Below, in pieces: positions 1 through 6,985 of a stretch of DNA of 19,414 nucleotides; positions within the stretch are counted from its first letter, which is position 1; the number at the start of each line of letters is the position of its first letter. The notes below the pieces were generated by a model. The model saw only the letters and a list, made by a program, of their open reading frames with translations, was not told the DNA's origin and ran no database searches. The DNA lies in the NCBI GenBank assembly GCA_024278775.1, contig JAJRSP010000143.1, forward strand, positions 1-19,414. Direction: 5' to 3'. The stretch is from Planctomycetota bacterium. Lineage in GTDB: Bacteria; Planctomycetota; Phycisphaerae; UBA1845. The position numbers and the translations under genes were made by a program.

Positions 1-3
1 GAG

Positions 4-975
4 TTGAACCTGCACAATTTCCTGACCGGTCCGTACGCTACGACGCTCAAAGCCACCATCACGTATGCGTTGGCCGCCTCGCTCTTGCTATATGGTTTTA
101 TCTATCCACTCGCGCTGAAGTTACGCTTACGGGTTGTAGTCTGGTTGGATCAGCACGGACTGGCCGCGCCGCCGTTGTATGCCAGTGCATTTTTCGTGGC
201 CGGTGCGATTCTCGAAGTGGGACCGTTTCGATTCAACGAGGGGGAGGTGGCGGAGATTCTCGTGGGCGTGGCGCTCGTGCTGACGACGGTCCATTATGCC
301 TATCTGCAGCGTCACCGTTTATCGGTGTCTCCACGGCCGTCCGAAACGATGGTTGGAGTGTCTCGGCGGCATGTGGCGGTGTTGGCGGTCGTGACCGTGT
401 TGGCCGCCGCCACCACACTGGCGGTCTACCACTCGCCGTCCGGATACGCACGAATTGATCGGCGCGTGCATGCCGGGATGAAGCGGTTTGCCGGTCGATA
501 CGCCAGGTACGAGCGTTGGGATGTCGTGGTAGACCTCTACGAGCGTCTTCATCAGCGCGATCCCGAAAATGTTGCGACACTACGCCGCCTTGCCGAGGCA
601 TGTGAGAAGTTGGGAGACGAGAAGTGTTTCCAACGCCGGATAGAGGAGGTGCTGGCGATGGACCTTCGTCGCTACGAGAAGAACCCCGACGGCGCGGGGG
701 TCAACCGTTCGCTTGCGCGCACCTACCGACTCTTGGGTGACCGAGCACGCGCCAACGATCATCTGGCGAAGGCGCTACGATCCAGTCTCAGGCGTGTGAA
801 AGAACGTCCCATGAGCCCCGATGCCGTCTACTCGCTTGGAAAAACCTACGCCATGATGGGACGCAAGGGCGACGCGTTCGAGACCATTTCGAAAGCCTAC
901 CGGCTGAATCCCGCCTCGAAGAAGCTACGTAAGGCCTACTATCGAGCGAAGCGAAAGTTGAACCGCGTGTCCTAA
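4..975 (+). CDS. Membrane protein with C-terminal TPR-like repeats (start uncertain)
   Basis: The first half holds about four hydrophobic segments (roughly residues 16-38, 58-72, 83-100 and 123-142). The second half, from about residue 155, is hydrophilic and helical with TPR-like spacing (the stretch around 'YERLHQRDPENVATLRRLA', then two further helical pairs ending near residue 315). This suggests a membrane-anchored scaffold or assembly protein rather than an enzyme; I recognise no catalytic motif. The TTG at 4 is the first possible start, but the frame is open to the left edge (GAG at 1), so the true start may lie outside the window. It stops at TAA 973-975 and is followed by a structured non-coding region, so it is probably not co-transcribed with the arsR-pst operon. 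The membrane and TPR calls rest on composition and spacing only. Confidence 0.75.
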   Translation: MNLHNFLTGPYATTLKATITYALAASLLLYGFIYPLALKLRLRVVVWLDQHGLAAPPLYASAFFVAGAILEVGPFRFNEGEVAEILVGVALVLTTVHYAYLQRHRLSVSPRPSETMVGVSRRHVAVLAVVTVLAAATTLAVYHSPSGYARIDRRVHAGMKRFAGRYARYERWDVVVDLYERLHQRDPENVATLRRLAEACEKLGDEKCFQRRIEEVLAMDLRRYEKNPDGAGVNRSLARTYRLLGDRARANDHLAKALRSSLRRVKERPMSPDAVYSLGKTYAMMGRKGDAFETISKAYRLNPASKKLRKAYYRAKRKLNRVS

Positions 976-999
976 TGCCGCTTCCTCATCGGTTGGCCA

Positions 1000-1076
1000 G
1001 GTAGCATGCCAAGCACAGCGCGGCCATGTGTCGCGCCGGGCTTCATGCCCGCGCCTCCGGCTTGGGCATGCCACCC
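1000..1076. repeat. REP/MITE-like palindromic element
   Basis: The left arm at 1000-1014 (ggtagcatgccaagc) is nearly the reverse complement of the right arm at 1060-1076 (gcttgggcatgccaccc), with one inserted and one substituted base. Between them lies a second hairpin, cgggc (1037-1041) / gcccg (1047-1051). A compact nested palindrome in an intergenic space is typical of REP-like elements. No transposase is present, and whether it is multicopy cannot be seen from one window. Confidence 0.5.
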
Positions 1077-1111
1077 ACCTTCGTGATACCCCGAGCCGCA
1101 GAGTTCCTGGT

Positions 1112-1169
1112 CCCCCATTCTTCGGGTACTCCCGAAAGGTGGGGGGCGCACCGCCGCGCGGTGTGCCCC
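1112..1169. terminator. Pair of overlapping hairpins, possible terminator
   Basis: Hairpin one pairs 1112-1126 with 1131-1145 around a four-base loop (tact). The core ttcggg/cccgaa is perfect, and an outer ccccca/tggggg arm is joined through two G-T wobbles and one mismatch. Hairpin two pairs 1143-1152 (ggggcgcacc) with 1160-1169 (ggtgtgcccc), with one wobble. They share 1143-1145 and so compete. There is no clear T-tract on either strand, so classical Rho-independent termination is only a possibility. Confidence 0.35.
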
Positions 1170-1209
1170 TTCCACATCCCATAATCGCCCACCGAATAAA
1201 ATGAGCCGT

Positions 1210-1223
1210 CATTCACTTGAATG
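1210..1223. promoter_or_regulatory. Candidate ArsR operator
   Basis: CATTCACTTGAATG is a palindrome with perfect six-base arms (CATTCA/TGAATG) around a two-base centre. It lies 37 bases before the arsR start and directly upstream of the putative -35 element. ArsR/SmtB repressors bind short AT-rich palindromes around their own promoters, so autorepression is the natural reading. The link is inferred from position and symmetry. Confidence 0.45.
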
Positions 1224-1226
1224 TAC

Positions 1227-1254
1227 TTGCAACTGAAACGCAAGGTCGTACGAT
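1227..1254 (+). promoter_or_regulatory. Candidate promoter of the arsR-pst operon
   Basis: TTGCAA (1227-1232) and TACGAT (1249-1254) are separated by 16 bases, each matching four of six sigma-70 consensus positions. A start six or seven bases after the -10 element falls at about 1261, the arsR GTG itself. No Shine-Dalgarno sequence precedes that codon, so a leaderless mRNA is possible. Confidence 0.4.
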
Positions 1255-1260
1255 GCGGGT

Positions 1261-1563
1261 GTGACTAAGAAGAAGGACTCTCAGTTGTCTTGCGCTTCGC
1301 TGCTCAAGGTTCTCGCCGACGAGACCCGGATGGCCGTGCTTCGCCAACTCATGAAGCGTGCCAAGCATGTAGGCGATATCAACGACACGTTGGGGATCGA
1401 ACCGACGTTGCTTTCCCACCATCTGAGGGTGTTGCGTGAGGCGGGTCTGGTGGTCACGCGGCGTGAGGGGAAGGCGGTGGTTTACTCGCTGGCACCGGAG
1501 GTGGAAGACGTTCGCACCGGGAAGGCCATCAACCTCGGTTGCTGCCTGATTTCGTTCAAATGA
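1261..1563 (+). CDS. arsR: ArsR/SmtB-family transcriptional repressor
   Basis: A 100-residue winged-helix regulator of normal ArsR length. The order is typical: an N-terminal helix with LADETR (residues 19-24), a recognition helix around 'LSHHLRVLREAGLV', and a beta-wing 'TRREGKAVVYSL'. The family is released from DNA when As(III), Sb(III) or a metal binds. The classical CxC motif of the DNA-binding helix is absent. The only cysteines are Cys11 and the adjacent pair Cys94-Cys95 near the C-terminus, which could form a three-thiol As(III) site within or across the dimer. The start is GTG 1261; the ATG at 1253 meets a stop at once. pstS begins 25 bases after the stop behind its own ribosome site, so this regulator most likely controls the importer genes. 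The effector (arsenite) is inferred from cysteines and neighbours. Confidence 0.88.
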   Translation: MTKKKDSQLSCASLLKVLADETRMAVLRQLMKRAKHVGDINDTLGIEPTLLSHHLRVLREAGLVVTRREGKAVVYSLAPEVEDVRTGKAINLGCCLISFK

Positions 1564-1588
1564 GACGCTCAGATACCAAGGAGTTCAC

Positions 1589-2416
1589 GTGAAAAGACGA
1601 CTGGTGCGAATCGCTATGGTACCCCTGCTTGCAATGGTTTTTTTTCTGTCGTGTTCCAAGTCGAACAACGATAATGAGAAACTGGTGCTGACCGGCTCCA
1701 GCACCGTGGCACCGCTGGCCGCCGAGATCGGCAAGCGGTTCGAATCGCTCCATCCGGGCGTCCGCGTGAATGTGCAGACGGGCGGTTCTTCCCGCGGTAT
1801 CGCCGACGCCCGGCAGGGGCTTAACGATATCGGTACGGTATCGCGTCCGCTCAAGACAGAGGAGCATGATCTGCGTGCCTTCACGATCGCTCGCGATGGC
1901 ATCTGCCTTATCGTTCACGAGAGCAATCCCGTGAAGGGGCTTTCAGACAGACAAGTCGTCGACATCTATACGGGAAAGATATCCCGCTGGAACGAGGTGG
2001 GCGGTTCGGATGCAGAGATTACCGTCGTCAACAAGGCAGAGGGCCGCGCCACGCTGGAGCTCTTTCTCCACTATTTCAAGCTCAAGAACACCGACATCCA
2101 CCCCGGCGTTATCATCGGAGACAATGAGCAGGGTATCAAGACGGTGGCGGGCAATCCCCATGCGATTGGCTATGTCTCCATCGGTACGGCGGATTACGAC
2201 GCGACCCACGGAGTGCCGATCAAGCTCCTTCCGGTGGGCGGGGTCGCAGCGTCTATCGAGAACGTGCAGAACGGCACTTTTCCGTTGTCTCGTCCGCTTA
2301 ATCTGGTGACCACGACGGCACCCCAAGGGCTCGTCAAGGAGTTCATCGCATTTGCCCGCTCCGCCGAGGTACACGACATCGTCAAGGAACAGTACTTTGT
2401 CCCGATCAAGAAATGA
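1589..2416 (+). CDS. pstS: PstS-like phosphate (oxyanion)-binding lipoprotein
   Basis: The substrate-binding component of a PstSCAB importer, predicted to be lipid-anchored outside the inner membrane. It has a basic N-terminus, a hydrophobic stretch and a lipobox ending 'FFLSC' (Cys22). The mature part shows the anion-binding signatures of the PBP-like family: 'TGSSTV' near residue 35, 'GGSSRGI' near 65 and 'NDIGTVSRPL' near 80. At 275 residues it is normal for the family. The start is GTG 1589 with AAGGAG at 1578-1583, five bases upstream. PstS proteins normally prefer phosphate but are also a route for arsenate. Lying directly behind arsR suggests regulation by arsenic rather than, or as well as, phosphate starvation. 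Selectivity cannot be read from the sequence. Confidence 0.9.
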   Translation: MKRRLVRIAMVPLLAMVFFLSCSKSNNDNEKLVLTGSSTVAPLAAEIGKRFESLHPGVRVNVQTGGSSRGIADARQGLNDIGTVSRPLKTEEHDLRAFTIARDGICLIVHESNPVKGLSDRQVVDIYTGKISRWNEVGGSDAEITVVNKAEGRATLELFLHYFKLKNTDIHPGVIIGDNEQGIKTVAGNPHAIGYVSIGTADYDATHGVPIKLLPVGGVAASIENVQNGTFPLSRPLNLVTTTAPQGLVKEFIAFARSAEVHDIVKEQYFVPIKK

Positions 2417-3263
2417 CGCCTTGCTCCTTTGGACGTTGCGTTGTTGTGCGGCGATGGCGGGTGCCATCGTTCTCTTGATCGCCGTGTTTCTCGTCAGCGA
2501 GTCGCTGCCGGCCTTGCGTCACATCGGCATCACGAGGTTCTTTTCCGACGCATCGTGGCACCCGTCTTCGGATGCTTCTCGGGGTACGTACAACCTGACG
2601 CCGATGTTGTGGGGGACGCTTATCGCGATGTCCGGATCGGTGCTGTTGGCGACGCCGTTGGGCGTTGGGTCGGCCGTGTTCTGTCACTACTACGCCCCGC
2701 CCAGGATAGCCCGTCCCTACCGCAGGCTCATCGAACTGCTGGCCGGCATTCCTTCCGTCGTGTACGGTTTTTGGGGGCTTGTCGTACTGGTGCCGCTGAT
2801 CCGTCGGCTTGCGCCGCCCGGTCCGAGTCTACTCGCGGGCATTATCATCCTCACCATCATGATTCTGCCTACGGTGGCGTTGATGGCGGATGCGGCGTTG
2901 GCGAACGTGCCAACCCCCTACCTGCGCGGCGCGGCGGCGTTGGGCTTGTCACGCTGGGGCACGATCCGGGGTGTCGTCTTCCCCACGGCGAAGTCCGGTT
3001 TGTTCACGGGTGTGATTCTCGAAACGGGGCGTGCCGTTGGCGAAACGATGGCGGTTCTCATGGTGTGCGGCAATGTCGTCCAGACCCCCAGCCGCATCTT
3101 TGATCCGATTCGCACGCTCACCGCCAACATTGCCTTGGAAATGTCCTACGCCATGGGCGATCATCGCTCGGCGCTGTTCGTGAGTGGTCTGATCCTCCTC
3201 GGTTTGATCGTGGTATTGGTGACGGGGGCTGAGATCCTGAGCAAGGGGCACGTCTATGGCTGA
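2397..3263 (+). CDS. pstC: Phosphate ABC transporter permease PstC
   Basis: One of the two membrane subunits of the importer. It begins with a short basic cytoplasmic tail and a membrane helix, then a periplasmic segment, then the typical PstC/CysT core with 'LLAGIPSVVYGFWGL' and the EAA-type coupling loop 'YLRGAAALGLSRWGTIRGVVFP', followed by 'ETGRAVGETMAVLM'. The start is the least certain point. TTG 2397 is chosen because AAGGA lies eight bases upstream (2384-2388) and gives a normal 288-residue subunit; the frame could also begin at TTG 2352, TTG 2421 or ATG 2454. The chosen start overlaps the end of pstS by 20 bases, and the gene overlaps pstA by eight bases, implying translational coupling. 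Confidence 0.88.
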   Translation: MSRSRNDALLLWTLRCCAAMAGAIVLLIAVFLVSESLPALRHIGITRFFSDASWHPSSDASRGTYNLTPMLWGTLIAMSGSVLLATPLGVGSAVFCHYYAPPRIARPYRRLIELLAGIPSVVYGFWGLVVLVPLIRRLAPPGPSLLAGIIILTIMILPTVALMADAALANVPTPYLRGAAALGLSRWGTIRGVVFPTAKSGLFTGVILETGRAVGETMAVLMVCGNVVQTPSRIFDPIRTLTANIALEMSYAMGDHRSALFVSGLILLGLIVVLVTGAEILSKGHVYG

Positions 3264-4134
3264 GACGGGCGGTCCGGTGCTTCCACTAACCACGTCGCAC
3301 GTGCAGGATGCCGTGGTTACGGTCGTTGTCTGGATGATAGCCTTGTTGGTGACGGGAGTTTTCATCTGGCTGCTCGGTGACATCATATGGCATGGTATCG
3401 GGAACATCTCTTGGTCGTTTCTCACCGAGGCGCCGCGTAACGCGGGGCGTGAGGGCGGCGTCGGTCCCATCATTGTATCCACCGCATTGATCCTCGTCGT
3501 GTGCATGGTCGTGGCGTTGCCCGTGGGCGTCGGTGCTGCCGTGTTGCTGGCGGAGTTCACTCCTTCGGATAACTTGTTCGGTTTGCTGGTGCGTCGGAGT
3601 CTGGATGTGCTCGCCGGCGTGCCGTCAATTGTCTTTGGCTTGTTCGGCAACGCGTTCTTCTGTGTGTATCTGGGCATGGGGTTCTCTATCCTCTCCGGTG
3701 GTTTGACGCTGGCGTGCATGGTGCTGCCCATCCTGATTCGCTCCACCGAGGAGGGGTTTCGATCCGTGCCCGATGACTATCGCCTTGGAGCCGCGGCGCT
3801 GGGCATGTCGCGTACCGCTTCGCTGGTTCATTTACTGCTGCCGGCGGCGGCACCGGGGTTGATGGTGGGGCTCGTGCTGGGTATGGGACGGGCGATCGCC
3901 GAGACGGCCGCGCTGATCTTTACCAGCGGCTACGTGGACCGTATGCCTCAGTCACTGTTTGACTCAGGACGATCATTGTCGATTCACATTTTCGATCTTT
4001 CCATGAACGTGCCGGGTGGTGACACCAACGCCTACGCCTCGGCCCTGGTGCTTATCGCGCTGCTCTTGATGGTCAATGGCACGGCGTCGTGGATCTCCGA
4101 TCGCTGGCTGCGCAGGAGGATTATCTCCGTATGA
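3256..4134 (+). CDS. pstA: Phosphate ABC transporter permease PstA
   Basis: The second membrane subunit, 292 residues, with about six hydrophobic helices. Family motifs include 'VLAGVPSIVFGLFGNAFF', the EAA loop 'YRLGAAALGMSRTASLVHLL', and 'GMGRAIAETAALIFTSGY' near residue 215. It pairs with PstC to form the channel and docks onto the PstB dimer through the EAA loop. It starts at ATG 3256 inside the end of pstC (eight-base overlap) and its TGA overlaps the pstB ATG by four bases, so pstC, pstA and pstB are translated as a unit. Confidence 0.93.
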   Translation: MAETGGPVLPLTTSHVQDAVVTVVVWMIALLVTGVFIWLLGDIIWHGIGNISWSFLTEAPRNAGREGGVGPIIVSTALILVVCMVVALPVGVGAAVLLAEFTPSDNLFGLLVRRSLDVLAGVPSIVFGLFGNAFFCVYLGMGFSILSGGLTLACMVLPILIRSTEEGFRSVPDDYRLGAAALGMSRTASLVHLLLPAAAPGLMVGLVLGMGRAIAETAALIFTSGYVDRMPQSLFDSGRSLSIHIFDLSMNVPGGDTNAYASALVLIALLLMVNGTASWISDRWLRRRIISV

Positions 4135-5009
4135 ACCCATCTCCGGAAAGACAGGTATCCAACCGCTGTATCGCGGAAGCCCGCGCGGATAAGGCTGCGT
4201 TCACGCTTGGCCCGCTGGAAGCAGGGCCCCCTTGCTGCGTGCCCGAACCGTTGATTCGGGTCGAAGGGTTATCGGTTCATTATGGCCGCAAGCCGGCTTT
4301 CGAGGATGTCTCGCTGACCATCAATCGGGGCTGCATCACGGCTTTGATCGGTCCCTCGGGCTGCGGAAAGACCAGCTTTCTGAACTGCCTCAATCGACTG
4401 ACCGATTTGATTCCCGGTTGCCACGTGAGCGGGCAAATCATAATCGACTCGCTTGATGTGCGATCCCCGGCTATCGACGTTCGGGCGCTGCGCCAGCGCG
4501 TCGGGATGATTTTTCAGAAGCCGAATCCATTTCCTCTTTCGATACGCAAAAACCTCGAGCTACCGCTTCGTGAACACGGCGTAAGAAAACGCGAGCCGTT
4601 GGGGGAAGTGGTGGAAACCGTTCTTCAACAAGTCGGTCTTTGGGACGAGGTGAAAGATCGACTGGATGCGTCGGCCATGACGTTGTCCGGCGGCCAACAG
4701 CAGCGACTGTGCATCGCTCGCGCCATGACGTTACGACCGGAGGTGCTTCTGATGGACGAACCGTGTAGTGCGCTCGATCCCATCTCCAGCGGCGTGGTGG
4801 AGGAGTTGATCGTTCGCTTGAGACGCGAGTTCACGGTTCTGATCGTGACACATAACCTTGCGCAGGCTCGTCGGATTGCCGATTGTGCCGCGATGTTCTG
4901 GGTCAAGAACGGATCGGGCCGTTTGGTCGAGCAGGGTACGGCCGGTCAAATCTTTGAAGCGCCTGCGGATTCCATCACCGCTGCCTACCTGAAGGGTGGT
5001 GTGGGTTGA
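4131..5009 (+). CDS. pstB: Phosphate ABC transporter ATP-binding protein PstB
   Basis: The ATPase that powers the importer. All nucleotide-binding motifs are intact: Walker A GPSGCGKT (74-81), Q-loop Gln129 in 'MIFQKPNPFP', signature LSGGQ (185-189), Walker B VLLMDE (205-210) and switch His241. The 'QKPNPFP' and 'SALDPISS' wording is typical of PstB. The ATG at 4131 overlaps the pstA stop and has AGGAGGA at 4114-4120; an upstream in-frame start at 4089 is less likely. About 40 residues precede the usual PstB start, including an adjacent Cys-Cys (35-36), an unusual extension. No phoU follows, although phoU normally closes pst operons. Downstream is a gap of 230 bases. Confidence 0.94.
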   Translation: MNPSPERQVSNRCIAEARADKAAFTLGPLEAGPPCCVPEPLIRVEGLSVHYGRKPAFEDVSLTINRGCITALIGPSGCGKTSFLNCLNRLTDLIPGCHVSGQIIIDSLDVRSPAIDVRALRQRVGMIFQKPNPFPLSIRKNLELPLREHGVRKREPLGEVVETVLQQVGLWDEVKDRLDASAMTLSGGQQQRLCIARAMTLRPEVLLMDEPCSALDPISSGVVEELIVRLRREFTVLIVTHNLAQARRIADCAAMFWVKNGSGRLVEQGTAGQIFEAPADSITAAYLKGGVG

Positions 5010-5071
5010 CTTCCACCGGCGATCGCGGAACGTCGCACTGGAAAACCAGGCCTGAAGAGCGGGTGCGCCGC

Positions 5072-5089
5072 GTGGGTAAGAGCACCCAC
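5072..5089 (+). terminator. Hairpin downstream of pstB, possible operon end
   Basis: GTGGGT (5072-5077) pairs with ACCCAC (5084-5089) around a six-base loop. A competing stem gggtgc/gcaccc (5061-5066 with 5082-5087) uses the same bases. It lies about 60 bases after the pstB stop and no T-run follows directly, so it is a weak terminator candidate. Confidence 0.3.
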
Positions 5090-5239
5090 CGAGGCTGTCT
5101 TTGCCATCTGCTGAATAGACAAAACTTCCAAAGTATTTTAGGGTGGCACGCGAATGGATTATCGTGATTCCGGTTTCGGCTCCTGCCGGAGAAGATACCG
5201 GCCAGACGGATCGACGTTCTTACCTGTAGGAGAAAACCT

Positions 5240-6211
5240 ATGAACCCCAAACCAGTTAGAAATCACATGCGCCCGTTCGTGAAAGCTTGGATGGCGGTGG
5301 GGGCTATCTGCGCGACTGGGATGATGGCCGGTTGCGCGCCGAGCGGTGCCTGCTGTGATGGCAACGGCGGTTGCAACATCATCACGGAAGCCACCTGTGT
5401 GGGGGTTGGCGGAACGTACCAGGGTGATGACACATCGTGCGGAGCGAACACCTGTCCGGAACCGCCGACCGGTGCGTGTTGTGATGATACGGGTGGTTGT
5501 AATGTAGTCAGGCAGTCGTCGTGTACGGGTGTTGGTGGGGCCTATCAGGGCGACGGAACGACGTGTACGCCCAATACGTGCCCGCAACCGGTTAGCGGTG
5601 CCTGCTGTGATAGCAACGGTGGATGCAATGTTATCACGCAATCCACTTGTACGGGAGTGGGTGGTACTTTTCGGGGCGATGGTACGACGTGCGATCCGAA
5701 CCCCTGCTCCGAACCGCTGATGGGGGCATGTTGTGACGATACGGGTGGCTGCAACGAAGTCACGCAGTCATCGTGTACCGGTGTCGGAGGGACCTATCAG
5801 GGCGACGGAACGACGTGTACTCCCAATAATTGCACGCAACCGGTTACCGGTGCTTGCTGTATTGGCGCAGAATGTGCGTTGATCACATCAGCTTCATGCA
5901 GCAGCGGTGGTGGTACCTATCAGGGCGATGGCACGGCATGCACGCCGAATCCGTGCTCCGAACCGCTGATGGGTGCGTGTTGTGATAGCACTGGTGGCTG
6001 CAATGTGGTCACACAATCTTCGTGTACGGGTGTGAGTGGCACCTACCAGGGCGACGGGACAACATGTACGCCCAACAATTGCCCTCAGCCAGTTTCTGGA
6101 GCATGTTGCATGGGTGTAGAGTGTACGGTGTATACATCGACTTTATGCGGTACCGCAGGCGGCACCTACAAGGGAGATGGATCCGTCTGTACCCCCAATC
6201 CGTGCCCATAA
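5240..6211 (+). CDS. Lipoprotein of seven tandem Cys-rich repeats
   Basis: A 323-residue predicted lipoprotein. The leader ends in 'GMMAGC' (lipobox Cys32), and the rest is entirely seven repeats of 41-42 residues (the last shortened to 37) beginning at residues 36, 78, 120, 162, 204, 245 and 287. Each repeat opens with GACC, has CN or C near position 10, a Cys near 18, the block GGTYQGDGT, then Cys-x-x-N-x-Cys and a Pro-rich linker, giving about six cysteines per unit. Repeats 5 and 7 form a variant (GACCxGxEC). Such repeats are common in planctomycete surface proteins; their role is not known to me. Disulfide-stabilised modules or metal binding are both possible. The start ATG 5240 has AGGAG at 5228-5232. 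It lies between the pst operon and a sigma-factor locus in the same direction. Confidence 0.85.
   Translation: MNPKPVRNHMRPFVKAWMAVGAICATGMMAGCAPSGACCDGNGGCNIITEATCVGVGGTYQGDDTSCGANTCPEPPTGACCDDTGGCNVVRQSSCTGVGGAYQGDGTTCTPNTCPQPVSGACCDSNGGCNVITQSTCTGVGGTFRGDGTTCDPNPCSEPLMGACCDDTGGCNEVTQSSCTGVGGTYQGDGTTCTPNNCTQPVTGACCIGAECALITSASCSSGGGTYQGDGTACTPNPCSEPLMGACCDSTGGCNVVTQSSCTGVSGTYQGDGTTCTPNNCPQPVSGACCMGVECTVYTSTLCGTAGGTYKGDGSVCTPNPCP
5345..6208 (+). repeat. Seven-copy 126-base coding tandem repeat
   Basis: The DNA of the lipoprotein gene repeats with a period of 126 bases (123 in the fifth copy). The copies start at 5345, 5471, 5597, 5723, 5849, 5972 and 6098, the last truncated. Some copies share long near-identical stretches such as 'cagggcgacggaacgacgtg', so unequal recombination and copy-number change are likely. 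Confidence 0.85.
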
Positions 6212-6312
6212 CACCGGTATGGGCACGATCGTGGCCTGACGATATGATGACATGCCGTTGTGCGGGGGTGGAACCGGGATGGACCGGGGCCTTCCTCGCC
6301 GCGATCTATTTC

Positions 6313-6339
6313 TGTAGGTTGCCACGGCATGGGAACATC
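6313..6339 (+). promoter_or_regulatory. Candidate ECF-type promoter before the sigma-factor gene
   Basis: TGTAGGT followed after 16 bases by CATC, with GGGAAC just before it. The same layout recurs at 7272-7298: the two agree at TGTA, at a G two bases later, and in a GGAAC block at the same distance. Two sites flanking a sigma/anti-sigma pair fit an autoregulated ECF promoter. The match is short and could be chance. Confidence 0.25.
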
Positions 6340-6412
6340 CCCCACGGGTAAGGCTGCTGCACAATCAGGTGACGGTTCATCAGAGCCCGTGCCGAGTGCG
6401 AACCCACCCGAG

Positions 6413-6985
6413 ATGTCAAGCACGCTCGACTCTTGGGTGGATGAACACGCGCAGTCCCTGTTTCACTACGCATTGCCACGCGTCCGAGACCACCACGCCG
6501 CTGAGGAACTCGTGCAGGAAACCTTCCTGGCTGCGTGCAAGGATATGGGCTCCTTCCAGTCGAAATCGAGCCCGCGTACGTGGCTGATCGGGATTCTTCG
6601 CCACAAGATCACAGACCTCTTTCGCAAACAAGACCGGAGGCGTGAGACTGCTTCGTTGGATCAAAGTGACTCGACGATAGACTCCTGGTTTGATGGCGAA
6701 GGCAAGTGGATCAGCCCCCCCGCACCAATCGAGCTTGACCCGGCCGTGGTCGGGGAACGCATCGATTTTTGGAGGGTCTTCGAGGATTGCCTTTCCGCAT
6801 TGCCGGTCCTACAGGCGGATGCCTTTTCGTTGCGGGTTATGGATGACGAAAAAACGGAAGAAATCTGTAAGGTTTTGTCGATTTCCTCGACCAACTTATG
6901 GGTACTTCTTCACCGCGCACGGGCACGGCTGCGGGCGTGCCTCGAAGCCAAGTGGTTCGATGTGAACTCCGGAGAGACGCCCTGA
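6413..6985 (+). CDS. ECF-family RNA polymerase sigma factor
   Basis: A sigma factor of about 190 residues with only region 2 and region 4. Region 2 spans roughly 15-75, with 'EELVQETFLAA' (31-41) and the DNA-melting segment 'PRTWLIGILRHKITDLFRK'. Region 4 spans roughly 125-180, with the helix-turn-helix 'TEEICKVLSISSTNLWVLLHRARARLRACLE'. The wording of region 4 and the 'KWF' ending resemble the TIGR02943 group. The start is uncertain: ATG 6413 gives a family-like N-terminus, whereas ATG 6329 would add 28 low-complexity Ser/Gly/Pro residues and would sit inside the candidate promoter. Neither has a good ribosome site. Its stop shares one base with the anti-sigma ATG, so the pair is translationally coupled. 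Its regulon presumably includes the genes downstream. Confidence 0.9.
   Translation: MSSTLDSWVDEHAQSLFHYALPRVRDHHAAEELVQETFLAACKDMGSFQSKSSPRTWLIGILRHKITDLFRKQDRRRETASLDQSDSTIDSWFDGEGKWISPPAPIELDPAVVGERIDFWRVFEDCLSALPVLQADAFSLRVMDDEKTEEICKVLSISSTNLWVLLHRARARLRACLEAKWFDVNSGETP

Noticed and set aside
2949..3746. A 265-codon minus-strand frame opposite pstC/pstA
   Set aside because: The plus strand shows two conserved permeases with coupled starts; the minus product has no recognisable features.
5345..6208. Regular repeats that could suggest a CRISPR array
   Set aside because: The repeat period is 123-126 bases without unique spacers, in frame with a lipoprotein gene, and the protein repeats are conserved.
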